Shown: positions 34,587-47,130 of the stretch, in pieces
How positions within the stretch are numbered: position 1 is the first letter of the stretch
Layout of the letters: the number at the start of each line of letters is the position of its first letter
Source of the DNA: Anaeramoeba flamelloides
Taxonomy: Eukaryota; Metamonada; Anaeramoebidae
Reading direction: 5' to 3'
DNA: 64,000 bases
Assembly: GCA_027625915.1 (NCBI GenBank)
Contig: JANTQA010000032.1
Location: 6,882,001 to 6,946,000 of the forward strand
Translations under genes and position numbers: made by a program
Notes under the pieces: model-generated
What the model was told of the DNA's origin: nothing
Database searches by the model: none
Seen by the model: only the letters and a program-made list of their open reading frames with translations

Positions 34587-37500
34587 TTAAAAGATGGATA
34601 AATTGTTTTGCTTGATATACAAGAAATTTGTCAAAATCAAGGTAAAAAAAAAAAATGAACTTTTTAATAGAAAATTTTCTAATGTTAGCTCAAAAGATAT
34701 CTTAAATTGAAAAAAAAAGAGACCAGTTAGAACTTCATAAGACAACTAACCTCTTGATTTTTTTTTCAAATGATGATATTATTCAAATCCTTTTTGTAAA
34801 ATATCGAATATTTTTCATTTTTCTTCAGAAACGAATTATTTTTGTTTTTTTGTTCATTGCAACACCAACCCTCTTTGTAATTTTATTTTTTTCAAAATAA
34901 GAAAATTTGGATAATTTTTTTTTTATTTTTAGGTATCTGAAAGAAATGAATAGATTCACAGTTTGTCTAGCCGTGTGTTGAGGACAGTGTATACTATTTG
35001 TTGCAAAATAAATTGAACAAAATTTTCATTCAGCTTTCCAAAAAAAGATTGCATACATACACCAGGCTAAACTTTCAAATTGTTAAATTCTGAAAAGAAG
35101 TTAAATTATTAATTTATCTTTTAGAATTAGGGACTTTGGATAATTTGTTTTGATTCTTGGAATATATTTTTTTTGGAAAGCTGAATGAAAAAATTGATCT
35201 TTTTCTTCGACAATTAACAGTAAGACTCTTGACAAAAATAATTTTTCTAATAGTATTATTTTTAAAAAGTTAGAAAAATTTAACTTGATAATTCTTAGAC
35301 CATACTTAAACCCAAATACTTTCTAATGAAAATTGTCCATAAAATTTCAATTAGAAGTCTTCTCCTAATCATAAAATTCTTAAATTAATTTAAAGTCTAA
35401 ATTTCTTTTAATTTAAGAAATAACACATTTTAGAATTCAACACAATATGCTTGAATATATTTTAATTGATTCCCATTCATTTAAATCAAAAATTTTTTTG
35501 TAAAAATTTGGAATGGAAAAAAAAAATTTTTCTTACATTTTTTCTCTAAATTTAAAGAAATAAAAGTATGGAAATTCTAATAAAACAAAATTAATTGTAA
35601 GAAAGAGCAATGATTTTTGAATTAAGGTTGGAAAAAAAAAAGTCTCAATTGATATTAATGCTGTAAATTTTTTGAATGTAAGAAATTGTAAAAAATTTTC
35701 AAAAATAATTAATAATGATCAAATTCAACTTTATTTTTCAAGTTAATTGGAATTCAAATCGCCGTTAAAACCTTTTCAGAAATCTAGCATCTAATTTAAA
35801 TTGTTTTGTAAGCTATCCCATTTCGATAGTTCAATCAGAATGTAATAATTTTTATTAAAATATTTAATTTTAAAACTACCTAAAAATGTAGAATTATCAC
35901 AATTTTTTATATTTGTCATTTTAAAATTTTATTGGAAAATAAAGATTCTAGGTTTATCTCTTTGGTTTTTTATTTCAATTCCTTTGACTCTTTAATCTTT
36001 AATCTTGAAATTTAATTCTATTTTTAAAATAATTGATTTTTCGGATCGCTTTATTTTTAAAATGGAAAATCTAAATTCTATCATTTTCCCACAAGCTTTA
36101 TCTTTGTAATTAAAAATCGAGTTTTTTTCAAAGGTTCTCAGACAACAGTTTTCGTTAAATACTAAGGATTATTTTTCACATCTTAATTTATCAAATATGT
36201 TTTGTCTTTAATAAATACTTTTTATAATTGTTTTTTCCACTATTTTCGTAATTAAAACATAAGTATTAATTTGTAAAATCATTCTACTGAAAGAATCTTG
36301 ATGAAATTGAAATCAAAATTAGAGACTACATTTATTGAAAACCTTCATTCCTGATTTCCATTGTTATTAACTTTTAATATTTAATTGTCTGATTGTAAAA
36401 CAATCAAATTTCCTTAAAATATCAGACAACGAAATTAACTACCTGACAAAAATTTCGAAACTATTATTTATTTGTCAAGACAATAGTTTTGTTTTGATAA
36501 TTTACTAATTATTTTTGTAGAAAAAAATCCCGATTAAAGTAGTGTTGAAATGTTAGTCTCAAGATGGTTTGTTTTGAATTTGATGATTTATTGGATTTTA
36601 CAATGCAAATTACACAATTTAGCAAATTTAATTTTCCCTACTTCCGAAATCTTATTGTATGGTTTGAAATTTATCAGAAAGGTAAAAAATTCACAAATGA
36701 TTTTTCTCTTAAGGGTATGAATAACAATTGAAAGGGGCTTTTGTATCTGTGAAAATGTTTAGGATTTTTATTTATTCTGTTTTGTTTTACTTTCAAAATT
36801 ACTATTATTTTCCAATTAAAAAATGAAAATTTTTGGTTCACATTCCAAAATATTTTTCGAGTTTATAAGAAGAAAATCCAAAGATCTTTACAATATCTTT
36901 GAGAGACGATATTTAATAACAATAAAATAAACTTACTTGGTTAACCCTAGACAAATTTTTTACTCCTCTAATTTGATTGTATTAGTAATAATTAATATTC
37001 ATTTCGGAAATTGAAATCAAAATTTTCCTTTATTTTTGAGATAATCACAGTAGAGTTATGTAATAAAAGAAAGAATACTGATGACTTGAAAATTGTTTTA
37101 TTAATCCACTGAAACGTTTTGAGTATTTCATTCCAGACACCTTTTTAAAAGAACATAAGATCTTTTATCTATTTTGTGTGAAAATAATTCTCAAAGATTA
37201 CAAATTTTAATTTAAATCTGCTAATTTGTCTAACTTTTTTTTTAAATATAACAATTTTTTTTTGACACAAAGTCAACTCAAAGTTGAATAAAGTCATAAA
37301 AAGGAATGAAAATTTTAATAAAACGAAAGAGATCACATTTTTTCTCTACTAGTTTAGACCAATTAATAAAAGAATAATTTTTATTGGTATTTGAGATCTA
37401 GAGCAGATCATATTTTTCCAATATTCTTTCAGTTAATGTTAAGAGTCGACCCAACTCGAGTTGGTTACAAGAAGAAAAAGGGCTAACTAAACAAATGAAC

Positions 37501-37835
37501 TTTGAACAAATTAAAATCTCAGACTTTGAAAACAGCTGTATTTATATAAGAAAATCAGGGTATATAAGAGATAATTTTACCTTATTTATATTTCCTTTTC
37601 CACTATTTCATGATATCTCAGCTTAGCCTCGTTCTTAAGGGATTAGAAAAAAAGAAATCTTCGATGCTATATAATTCAAAAAGTAAAGTGGAACATATTG
37701 CTTTTCCCCTTAATTTGCAAGTTACTTGTTGTAAGAAACAAAATGGTACAAAGTTATATATTAGAAACCTTAAAAATATGGAAACAATCTAAAAAGCCAA
37801 ACCGTTTGTAGTTGAAAAAATTTGTTACTTTACTA
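34587..37835. other. long intergenic region, no gene recognised
   Basis: About 3.2 kb of AT-rich spacer upstream of the Rxt3-like gene. Apart from the hairpin at 35020 I see no repeat with a partner in the window and no splice-consistent coding segment. The open frame at 37610-37792 has no support. Confidence 0.5.
35020..35196. mobile_element. 177-bp hairpin element
   Basis: Inverted arms AATTTTCATTCAGCTTTCCA (35020) and its complement (35171-35196), about 27 bp each. A related single arm (AAATTTTCGTTCAGCTTACC) lies at 9030-9050. Probably a small MITE; target duplication is not clear. Confidence 0.45.
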
Positions 37836-38031
37836 CCGTCAGTTTCACTTTTAAGGCACAAACTTTGAACGAAATTTAAGGCATACAAAAAATCTCAAAT
37901 TAATACACAAAATTCAGATTATAGTAAATTAATTTGTAAGAAAAAAATCCCAATTTTGTGCTTTAATTTGAGATTTTTCTATGTGCCTTAAATTTCCTTG
38001 AAATTTTGTGTCTTAAAAGTGAAACTGACTG
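37836..38031. mobile_element. CAGTCAG MITE (family A), copy 3
   Basis: Arms CCGTCAGTTTCACTTTTAAG and GTGAAACTGACTG. TA precedes the left arm (37834-37835) and follows the right arm (38032-38033). Internal AAAATCTCAAATTAA arms match the other copies. Confidence 0.82.
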
Positions 38032-38049
38032 TATCTTCATTAACAAAAT

Positions 38050-38760
38050 AGATTAAAATCCGAGTTTACGGGTCTAGTCATTAACCTTGGATTTGTTCCA
38101 CACTCAAGAGTCAACTAAAACCAAAAAGGGTATTGAGGAATTTCTCTTCTTTTGATCTACAAAATTCAAATAACAAATAAAAAATATTAAGAGGATCTCA
38201 TAAAAAAAAAATTTCAAATTTAAAAAAAAAGGTTTAAAGCATTCTCAATTCCAAAAAATTCTACAAATAAAAAAAAAGTTTAAAAGGAGTCTCAATTCTA
38301 AAAATCAAATTTTAAATATATAGAAATACTTTTTTTAAATTTCCAAATAGTTAAATTTCTTTAAATTTAAAAGAAATTGTTTTCTATAAGTATACAATCA
38401 ATTTATTTTGGTTTAATCTAATTTGTGATTATTAATAAATCTCTTTATTTTACAAAGTAAGGATTTTGTAACATTCTTGAGAAAAAATTAACTAAATCGA
38501 GAAATGAAAAAAATTTAAAAAATCTTCAAGATCTCAAAAAGCGCTCAAAGAAAGACACTTCAAAATGACATGGTTATTTTCAGAATTATAATTCATAACC
38601 ATTCTAATTGGAAATCGAGTGTCGCTCTTTGATCCTTTTTTTCAAAAAATGTACTCTTTTTTGATTGTTGATTTTAGGATATTGATCACACTTTATAGGT
38701 TGGATAGATTTTGGCTGTTATTAGGCACCTATTAAAATTATAATTTTTTTTTTTCCCTTC
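38050..38760 (+). repeat. dispersed repeat F, copy 1
   Basis: Direct copy of 46240-47130. Shared blocks include TTTGTGATTATT (38423), CAAAGTAAGGATTNTGTAA-type sequence (38453), GATCTCAAAAAGCGC (38531) and TTTAATTGGAAATNGAGTGT-type sequence (38602). No coding motif or terminal repeat was recognised. Confidence 0.68.
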
Positions 38761-39145
38761 AGAAAATTATTTTTAATCATAATGTCTAGACCCTTAAAAA
38801 ATTTTCAAATTAAATTTTCTCAATTAAAACCTTAACCAATTTTCCTTGATTCTAAATCTGATTATTTGAATTGGCTAATATTTTTTATTGGTATATTTGA
38901 ATTAAAATTGTTTGTTTGTAATTTTTACAAGGTTAAATATTTTATGAACTTGGGGTGTTTTGATTAGGAACTATGATTTCATTTTCATATTGTCCACTTT
39001 TTTTTTTATTAACTTTTCGGTTCAAATTGCAAAAAATAAATTTTCTCTTAAATACTAAATAAGCAAGAGTCAAATTAAAAGATCAATTTTTTAATTTTAT
39101 AATTATGTTGAAGATCTTATTATTTTTTTCTTCGAATTAAACCAT

Positions 39146-39661
39146 GTTCCAAAAATTTGGACACACCCAAAATCAAAAATAGGCAAAAAAAAACCCAATT
39201 TATTGTATTTTCCCAAACCTAAGATAAAACCACATTTAAGTTAAAAGGTATTAATGTTTTTATAAGTAATCATTTTCATCCAAATAAAAGAAAAAAAATT
39301 TAAAACTCAAAAATAAAAACAGGTTTGTCCAAAATAATGAAACGAGCGGAACAAAAAATGTATTGGTAAATTTGTTGAAATTTCACCAACAATTGTTGAT
39401 CGATCAAATGATAAGATACCATCTACCAATTGTATGTTATTTCCCAATTTAACAAACTCAACACTAACCTTCTATCAACCATTGAAAAAAATTTCGAGAT
39501 CTAACCAAACAGATTACCTAACTGCAAAAAAAGAAATGAAAACAAAACAAAAAAGACAAAAAATGAAATTGTTTGTAAAATCAAAATTCTTTCCAATTTG
39601 AATTTAAAGTACAGTAATGATGTTCTTTCAACTGTATAAACTGTGTCCAAATTTTTGGAAT
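39146..39661 (+). mobile_element. 520-bp element C, copy 4
   Basis: Starts GTTCCAAAAATTTGGACACA and ends CTGTGTCCAAATTTTTGGAA. The whole length aligns with 60347-60869 and is the best-preserved copy along with that one. No open frame is shared by all copies. Confidence 0.75.
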
Positions 39662-40238
39662 CTAGTTTAGTTTCAAAATATTTAGGAATTTACATCAAAA
39701 AGAAAGTAGTATTTGAAGAAAAAAAAAATAGATTTTTCAAATTTGGTCTATTAATTAATCCATCGTTGAAAAAACAAATAAAGAATTGTATGTATATTAT
39801 AACTCTTGAAAGAGCATAACATTGTATTACATTTTAAAGGAAAAACAAAAAATAAATTTCATTTCAATTTTCTTTTTGCTGTTAATTTATTTCCATTCTT
39901 TTGAATATCAAATTTCCAAATATTTTTTAATTCGAATAATTCTATTTAATGATTCTTTTTTTGTAAATCTAATTATTTTTTAAAGAAATTTATTAATTTT
40001 ATTTTTCTTTTTTCTAAATCAAAATCAAAATAAATAGTAAATATATAATTATATATTTTAGTTTTTATTGATCTTTCAAAAGGATTTATGAGATAAATTA
40101 AAGAAAATAATGGAAAATTGAAAGTTTTCAACTTTTTTTTTTAAATAAATAAAAAAATACAAAAATCAAAAACAAAAATAAGAAATTATAATAATAAAAT
40201 ATCAAAATTCATTGTGGTATTATTTAAGCTACATTAAA
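39662..40238. other. 3' flank of candidate secretory gene
   Basis: AT-rich with no exon or repeat recognised. Confidence 0.4.
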
Positions 40239-43200
40239 TTAATCTCGTATATCTGGGAGAAACTTTTTAATTTTTGAATACAATACTTGCAGAGAAACAA
40301 AGTAAATTACCCAACAATTGTTTTGCCTCATAAAATGCCACTCGTTCCCTTGGTTATTAATTGAAATAAAATTTTGAGTGATTGGGATGTTTGTTGTCTT
40401 TGATTCAAGAGATTCTCCTGAAAATTGAGCTTCTGCTACTTTATATCTAACTGTTGAAAGCCCAACATTGTTTTCTAAAAGAATCTTTACATTCATTGTA
40501 TCTTCTGAACGAACTGGAATCTATAGTTTATTATTATATGCGATAAGAATGATCAAATAATGATAATAATATTAATAATAATTGAGGATTATTATTGTTT
40601 TTAAAATGAGTTAAAAATATTTTTTTTTGATGTAATCTTCAAAAATTGGCCTAAAGTAGTTATAGAAAACAGAAAATTTGGTGATTTTCCTTCTTTTTCT
40701 TTTTTACTAACAAAAAACAATTTTTTAAAGTATTTTATTTTTATAATGATACTTTTCTTTTTTAGAGAGTGTATTACCAAAGATATATAAAACAACACAA
40801 AAATGGAGTTGTTTTTTTCAGAAAAAAACTTTTTTTTTTTTTTTTTTTATTATTTAGCAGAGGTAATTCAACAAAATTACCTCCTGTTTGCCGTTAGGTT
40901 TTTTTTAATTTTTGTTTTGATTAGAAAATCAATAGAATTTCGAAACAAAAACAAAAAGTGAAAAAAACCCAGGCACTTCACATTAGATTTTCCAGAATTT
41001 AAAAGAATTGAGTAAAATCTTGGATTTTTCTCCCAAAACTTTTGAATTCTGGAAAATCTCTGTTAGCTTTTCTTGAGTTTTCTTATTAATTATAAAATCA
41101 ATAGATTTTTGTTAGGTTTTTTTGAGGTTTTCTATTTTATTTGTGAAGTGTTCTAGGTTTTTTAGAATTTTTTGAGAATTATAACTTTTTTAAAGTTTTC
41201 TATTTTATTTAAATAAGGAAAAAATTTTAAAAAAGTGCTTTTCTTCCAATCTAACAAAACTACCTCACATTCAAATGTTGTTGCCCTCACTTTTTTAAAA
41301 CAGAAAAGCTCCAAAAGGTTTTAATTATGAATAAGTTTTCACTTTTTTCATTTTTTATGGGATCGTGTCGTCAAGTGCCGTAGAGTGCCTAGGTTTTCTT
41401 GAGTTTTCTGTTTTATTTGTTAAGTGTTTTAGGTTTTTTTGAGGTTTTCTATTTTATTTGTGAAGTGTTCTAGGTTTTTTTTACTTTTTGTAATAAACCG
41501 AAAATTTATTAAAATTTTCTGTTTATTTAAAAAAGTAAAAAAAACCTAACGAAAATCTATTGATTTTCTAAATAAATAGAAAACTCAAAAAAACCTAACG
41601 AAAATCAATTGATTTTCCAAATAAACAGAAAACTCAAGAAAAGTTAACGGCGGTTTTTTTTAATTTTGGAAATTAAAAGAAAATTTCAAAAATTTTCAAT
41701 TTATTTCTCAAATTAAAAAAGGACTTACAAAGCTTTTCCAGAATTCAAAAGAATAGAGTGAAATCTAAGATTTTCCACAATTCTTTTGAATTCTGGAAAA
41801 CCTAACATGAAGTGACTAGGTCTTTTTCACTTTTTGAAATAAACCGAAATTTTATTTACCGTTGTGGAAAAAAAGTGAAACACGGTTTTTAATTGGGAAC
41901 ATTACTGAAAATTCAAAGTAAGATCAATGAAAAAAAGAATAAATAAATAAATAAAGACAAAGTGAGGTATTCGCCACAATAACAGTTTTTTAAATACTAC
42001 CTTTTAGTATGGGTTTTTCTTTGATTGATCAATTATTAAAAATTTGTTCAAAAAATTGACTATTTTTGAGATCTCAAAAACCACAACAATAATTTCGATA
42101 AATCAAGTCGATTTAGATTGTATTTGTTGGGTTGATTGAAAATAATATAATGGGTTATTATTTGAAGTTAATTGGTTTCTTCTTTTTATTGATTTTACTT
42201 TTCATTTTCAGGTTCTATTAATGTTCCCAATTAAAAACCGTGTTTCACTTTTTTTCCACAACAGTTAATTTTCATTTTATTTTTTAAATAATTAAGAACC
42301 TAACTGCAGTTTTTGTTTGGTTTTCTGTTTTATTCTAAAAAACTATCAATTGTGGAAATAAGCAGAAAACTCAAGATAAACTAACAATATTTTTCCAGAA
42401 TGCAAAAGAGTGGAGTCAAATTAAATGATTTTACTCTATTCTTTTAAATTAAAAAAAACCTAACGGCTGTATGAAGAAATTAATTTCCTCCCTTCAAAAT
42501 AAAATAAAAAAAAAAAGTTTTCACTTTTTTAAAACAGAAAACTTTCAAAAAGTTTTAAAAAAGTGTTGAATAAGAGTTTTATAAAGTATTTCAAAAGCAG
42601 TTATCTTGAAGTTTATAAATTCATAAACCATTACAGAATTGCTTTATGATCCCGTTTTAAAATTTTAATTTGTAAGGTGAAGGAGTTTATTGAAAGAAGT
42701 GCTTTTGTAAGTAGTTACAAAATTAAATTTTCTTTCACATGCCCTGAACAATTTGTTGTTAGAATTCAAAACAGATACAATAAAAAGAATATTCTTTTTA
42801 TTTAAATTTAACTTTAACTTTAGATTGAAAAAGAAAGAGTCAGTTTTCTAAAAAAAGGTTTTAGTTTTGTAAAGGATCTGAGAAAAAATTTATGTTAATT
42901 CAGAGAATTTAAAAACAAATACAGGATGAAAAAAAGAAAAAAAGAAAAAAAAGAGGAATTGTGACAAATTTTTGAAGTTGCCTCGTTCAAGAAAAGGATC
43001 TAAAAGAAACAAAAACTTTTTTTGTTTTGTTTAAATTTTGTAATGGCCTTTTTTAGTGTTTGATTAAATTACAAAATTTGTGATAAATAGATTAAAAAAA
43101 AAAAAAGAAATAGTTACAGGTGGGATATCGCTACTATAAATCGAAACTATTGGTGGATTTTTCTGTGATTTTTTTCGAACTTTAATATCAAAAAATGCAT

Positions 43201-43270
43201 GTGCACCAAAATCGTTTCTTTTGTTTTGAACAATTGAAGAAAATAAAAGGAAAAAGAAAATGAATTTTAA
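40239..43270 (-). CDS. candidate secretory-pathway protein, family uncertain
   Basis: Two minus-strand exons join in phase 0. The upstream one ends at 43118 with donor GTAACT and reads FIFFFLLFSSIVQNKRNDF, a likely hydrophobic signal segment, then HAFFDIKVRKKSQKNPP and SIYSSDIPP. The downstream exon starts at 40520 after acceptor CTATAG and reads IPVRSEDTMNVKILLENN and STVRYKVAEAQFSGES, then a short Trp/aromatic segment and TAA at 40239. Alternating hydrophobic residues suggest an immunoglobulin-like beta domain. It faintly resembles translocon-associated (TRAP) alpha or beta subunits, but no diagnostic motif is present. The start codon was not found; an initiating exon may lie further upstream. 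The downstream exon may end earlier at GTAATT near 40310. The intron (40521-43117) carries a LINE 3' tip, hairpins and a Harbinger-like MITE. Confidence 0.4.
40842..40900 (-). mobile_element. severely 5'-truncated LINE 3' tip
   Basis: On the minus strand a hairpin (GAGGTAATT / AATTACCTC) is followed by TGCTAAATAATAAAA and a long A tract. The main LINE ends with GAGGA/TCCTC and GTTAAATAATAAAAA at the same place. This fits a 5'-truncated insertion of a related LINE. Confidence 0.5.
40900..41830. repeat. mosaic of AGGTTTT/CCTAAC hairpin modules
   Basis: Several short inverted modules: TTTTCCAGAATTTAAAAGAA facing its complement (40985-41060), the same facing pair at 41727-41812, and repeated TGAAGTGTTCTAGGTTTTT / AAAACCTAACGAAAATC units (41140-41640) that recur at 58060-58260. 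Probably nested copies of a roughly 90-bp hairpin element ending in GTTAGG...CCTAAC. Confidence 0.55.
41859..42264. mobile_element. Harbinger/Tourist-like MITE, copy 1
   Basis: 406 bp with arms of about 45 bp: CCGTTGTGGAAAAAAAGTGA ... complement ending CCACAACAG. Flanked by TTA on both sides (41856-41858 and 42265-42267), the 3-bp target typical of PIF/Harbinger elements. It shares the sub-terminal block TTTAATTGGGAACATTACTG with the element at 43964. Confidence 0.8.
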
Positions 43271-43963
43271 TATACGATCGTTTTTCTTTTGATGTTATCA
43301 CTGGAAGTAAGAAAGAGGTGATTGAAAAAGATTTGTTTTACAAAGACAAAATTCCATGCCAAAAAAAGCCTGTTTGTGTCATTGCTATTTTAGTTGTAAA
43401 AAATAATTTTCAATTTTGAAAAAAATATAAAAAATGATTATAAGAATCATATTTATTCGTTTATGAAATCCAACAAAAGGTTTGATCTGCACAATACTTT
43501 TTAAATCTAAGTTGTTTCGGAGAAAAATGTTCTTTCTTTTTACATTTTTGATTTGTTTATCATTATCTTGGTAATTTTGACTTATAAATTCATACCAATG
43601 TTTGAAAATATTTTACATAATATTCCATTTTACAAATTTATTTAAATAAGCTTTGAACAAAACATTTTATCGATTTAAAGGTTACAAAACTTGATAAAAT
43701 TAGTAGATCTTCAAAAGGTTCTTTGTCAAAAATTGTTGTAAAGTAAGTTATAAGATTTGTTCAAATATTAATTCAACTTTAAATTATTGTAGAATTATTT
43801 TAAATTTATCTATTTTTCCAAGCGCTAGTTTTTTAATTTATAGTCTTCTTGTAGAAAAAGGAAATCGGACCAAGTTCTGAGAAATAATATTGAACACTTA
43901 TCAAAAAATGTCTATGCCAAGATTAAAAAAACCCAAATTATAAATAAAACATAATTGGGTTTA

Positions 43964-44421
43964 CTGTTGAGAGAAAAATGTTGGACACAGAAAAATAGTT
44001 GGACAGCAATTTTAATTGGGAACATTACTGAAAATGTTTTTTAATTTCAATCGTTTGCGAAATAACTAAAGAAAATAACAATAATCTACTTACCAGAATA
44101 ACGATTAATGTAATTCTTCTTTTTCAAACCCTTATCTCTTATAATCTATAGCAAGTTTAAAAATTACCATTTTCAGAATTAATAGTAAACTTTACTAAAA
44201 CTTGGATTTTTGTTAAAATAGCAAGATCTACTTTAGTTATCAACTATTCAAATAAGTATTCTACACAAACCACAGATTAATGAACTTGTAACATATTTAA
44301 ACCTGGATTTATATAAAATTCACCTAGTTATCAATAGTATTTGATTTTTAATTTTAATAATGTTCCCAATTAAAAATTGTGTCCAACCATTTTTCTGTGT
44401 CCAACATTTTTCTCTCAACAG
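43964..44421. mobile_element. Harbinger/Tourist-like MITE, copy 2
   Basis: 458 bp; arms of about 70 bp start CTGTTGAGAGAAAAATGTTG and end CTCTCAACAG. Flanked by TTA at 43961-43963 and 44422-44424. The outer 45 bp differ from copy 1, but the inner TTTAATTGGGAACATTACTG block is shared. Confidence 0.82.
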
Positions 44422-44424
44422 TTA

Positions 44425-46239
44425 ATATTTTTCTTGTTATACTAATTCAACCTCTAATTCAAAATTCAATTGGTTAACCAAAGGTTAAATCAATTTTGAA
44501 ACTTAACTCCTTGATATTTTGAGTAAAATTTAAATTAGGAATCAAATTTGTTTCTAAGGGTCTTTTTTAATTGTTTGAGTCTTTTTCTCAAGAATTTGCG
44601 GATTTTTTATTAATTTAAAAATATCTATAAAATTCTATTTATTGTTTTCTTAAATAATTTCTAATTTAAGAGTCATAATTTTTTAGATATATTTTTTTAA
44701 TAATAGAACTTTGGGTAACTAATATCTCATTTACTTATTTTTTAATATTGGTTTCTTTTATCTATTTAATTTTTCAAACTTTTAGAACTAAAAAAAAAAT
44801 ATGATTTTAAATTTGTATCATTGTTTTTTGAATAGAGTTTTTTTTACAACAGTAATATTTTTACACAAAAAATAAAAGTAACCTTTCATCAGCCTCTTTT
44901 TTTTTTTTTTTTTTTTTTCGAAATGGAACAGAATAAAAACCCATTTTTATTATTTCTTCTTAACTTTTAGTTAATTTATATGAAGTTTTGATATCTTTTT
45001 TCAACTTTTTATGTTCAAGTTTTTTTTTGAAAGGATAAATCAAAAGAAATTTAAAATTATAAAATTTGAACAAATATTTTTTTTTTTTTTTTTTTCAAAA
45101 ATAAAGATCTTATCCCAATATTTCTCACAATATATATTTGGAATCAAAAAAGTTGGAAATAGTACTTTTTGGGTGATTTTCAAAATCATCAAAAGTGTTT
45201 ATTTTCTCCCAGGATAAGTAGAAAATTAAGATATGTTGCAATTGAATGTAAATCATATTAATGTTCCATCGTTCAAAGATCTTTAAATAATTTAATTGAT
45301 AATTGAGTACAAAAATATTGATCTCATAAATTAAAAATGATCCAATAAATTAGTAAAAACAAAACATGAATTTCAGAAAAATTGTGTATTTCATCATAAA
45401 TTTAAAGGCTGAATCATCAAATCATTAGACCTCAAAATTGAAAAATATCTTTCCTAAATTTTACTTGAGTATTACAATTAGCAATAAACAATCAATTTTA
45501 AAAAAAATAATTAAATAATTAACTCAGAAATTCTTTTGACAAATTATTTGACAAATCTTGCAAATTAATTGATGTTACAAATTGCTTTGGAAAAAAAAGA
45601 AAACCAATAAAATTAATCTTTGTTTTTTTTTTATTTTATAATTATTTTGTAAATCATGAAATTAAAAAATTGAAAAAAATATTGCTTTTGGAAGTTCGGA
45701 ATATAAGTCTTACAAATCCAAATTCTATTATTTTGGTCTCATTTTTTATATTTAGATAGGAAAAAGGAATTTAAAAAAAAAATACAAAATTACAATTTTT
45801 AATAACCATTATAAGTAAAAAACTGATAATTTATTTTTAAATATTATTTATATACGGATTATATAGAGCCTTTAGATAAAAAGATCATTATTATTTTTTA
45901 CTTCCAATTACATAATATTTTAATCATATACAAATCCTTTATTATATCATCCAATAAAAATTAAATTATTATAAAAAAGTTTTTATAATCTCGTTAAAAA
46001 ATTTTTATTTTAACTAAGAATAAGAAACTAGTTGAACAAGTTTTTATTAATCCTCAATAAAAAAAAACTAAAAAATTTACAATAAAATAAATTTAAAATA
46101 AAATTATTTACCATTTAGAAGGAAACTTAACACCCATTACATGTCTAAAAGAACCATATCTAATTCTCATAGATATCAAAATGCTTAATAATAAAATATT
46201 ATTGCTTTCCTAGAAGAAGGATAATAACTAACAAATCAA
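44425..46239. other. intergenic, no gene recognised
   Basis: AT-rich spacer with T tracts near 44897-44917 and 45078-45095. The plus frame at 45011-45217 is Phe/Lys-rich and unsupported. Confidence 0.5.
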
Positions 46240-47130
46240 AAAAATATTAGTTTAAGGTTCTAGCCATTTACCGTAGATTTCTTCCATACCCAAGGGGTGG
46301 CTTGAAACCTAAAAGTGTATTGTGAAATAGCCCTTTTTTAGTTGAAAAAATTCAAATAACAAAAAAAAAATTTCATTAGATCATCTTTCACAAAAAAATT
46401 CAAATAACAAAAAAAAAAATTCCACAGGATCTCAATTACAAAAAATTAAAGTTTAAAAGAGTTTCTCAATTTCAAAAAATCAAAATTTAAAAAAAAAAAA
46501 ATCATCATTTTATATTTCCAAATGGTTAAATTTCTTTAATTTATGATAAATTGCTTTCTTTCAGTGTGCAATAAATATAACCCGATGTAATCTGATTTGT
46601 GATTATTTTGTAACCCTCTAAATTTGACCAAGTAAGGATTATGTAATATTCTTTCAATAAAAATAACTCATTTGAAAAATGAAAAAAAAAAGAAAAATAA
46701 AATCAATGAGATCTCAAAAAGCGCAAAAGAATGATACTTTGGAACGGGCATAGTTGTTTATGAAATTGTATTTCCCATCATTTTAATTGGAAATTGAGTG
46801 TTGATCTTTGGTCATTTTTATTAAAGTGTCCTCGTATTTGGTAGTTGATTTTTGAGGGATCGATCGTATACAGCCGTTTCAACTCAGGTGCGAATCACAG
46901 TCATTCGTTGAAAGGTTGGAGAACAGTCCCAGTCAATTTAAAATAATTTTAAATGATTTGAAATAATTTAAAAAAAAATCAAATTAACTTAGAATATTTC
47001 CCAACCATTCAACAAATGACTGTGATTCGCACCTGAGTTGAAACGGCTGTATCATAGGTTGAATGGTTTTTAATTGATGTTAGTTTCTCATGAAAATTAC
47101 TAAAAAGTTTTTTTTCATTTCAGAAAAAAA
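46240..47130 (+). repeat. dispersed repeat F, copy 2 (with nested MITE)
   Basis: Matches 38050-38760 over its length, interrupted by the 179-bp TIR element at 46871-47049. The uninterrupted partner acts as a paralogous empty site (TTGATCACACTTTATAGGTT near 38683). Confidence 0.68.
46871..47049. mobile_element. CAGCCG MITE (family B)
   Basis: Arms of about 40 bp, almost perfect: CAGCCGTTTCAACTCAGGTG ... complement ending GAAACGGCTG, flanked by TA (46869-46870, 47050-47051). Tc1/mariner-like ends. The core is plain AT-rich sequence with no coding capacity. Less AT-biased arms than the host sequence and near-perfect pairing suggest a young insertion. Confidence 0.88.
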
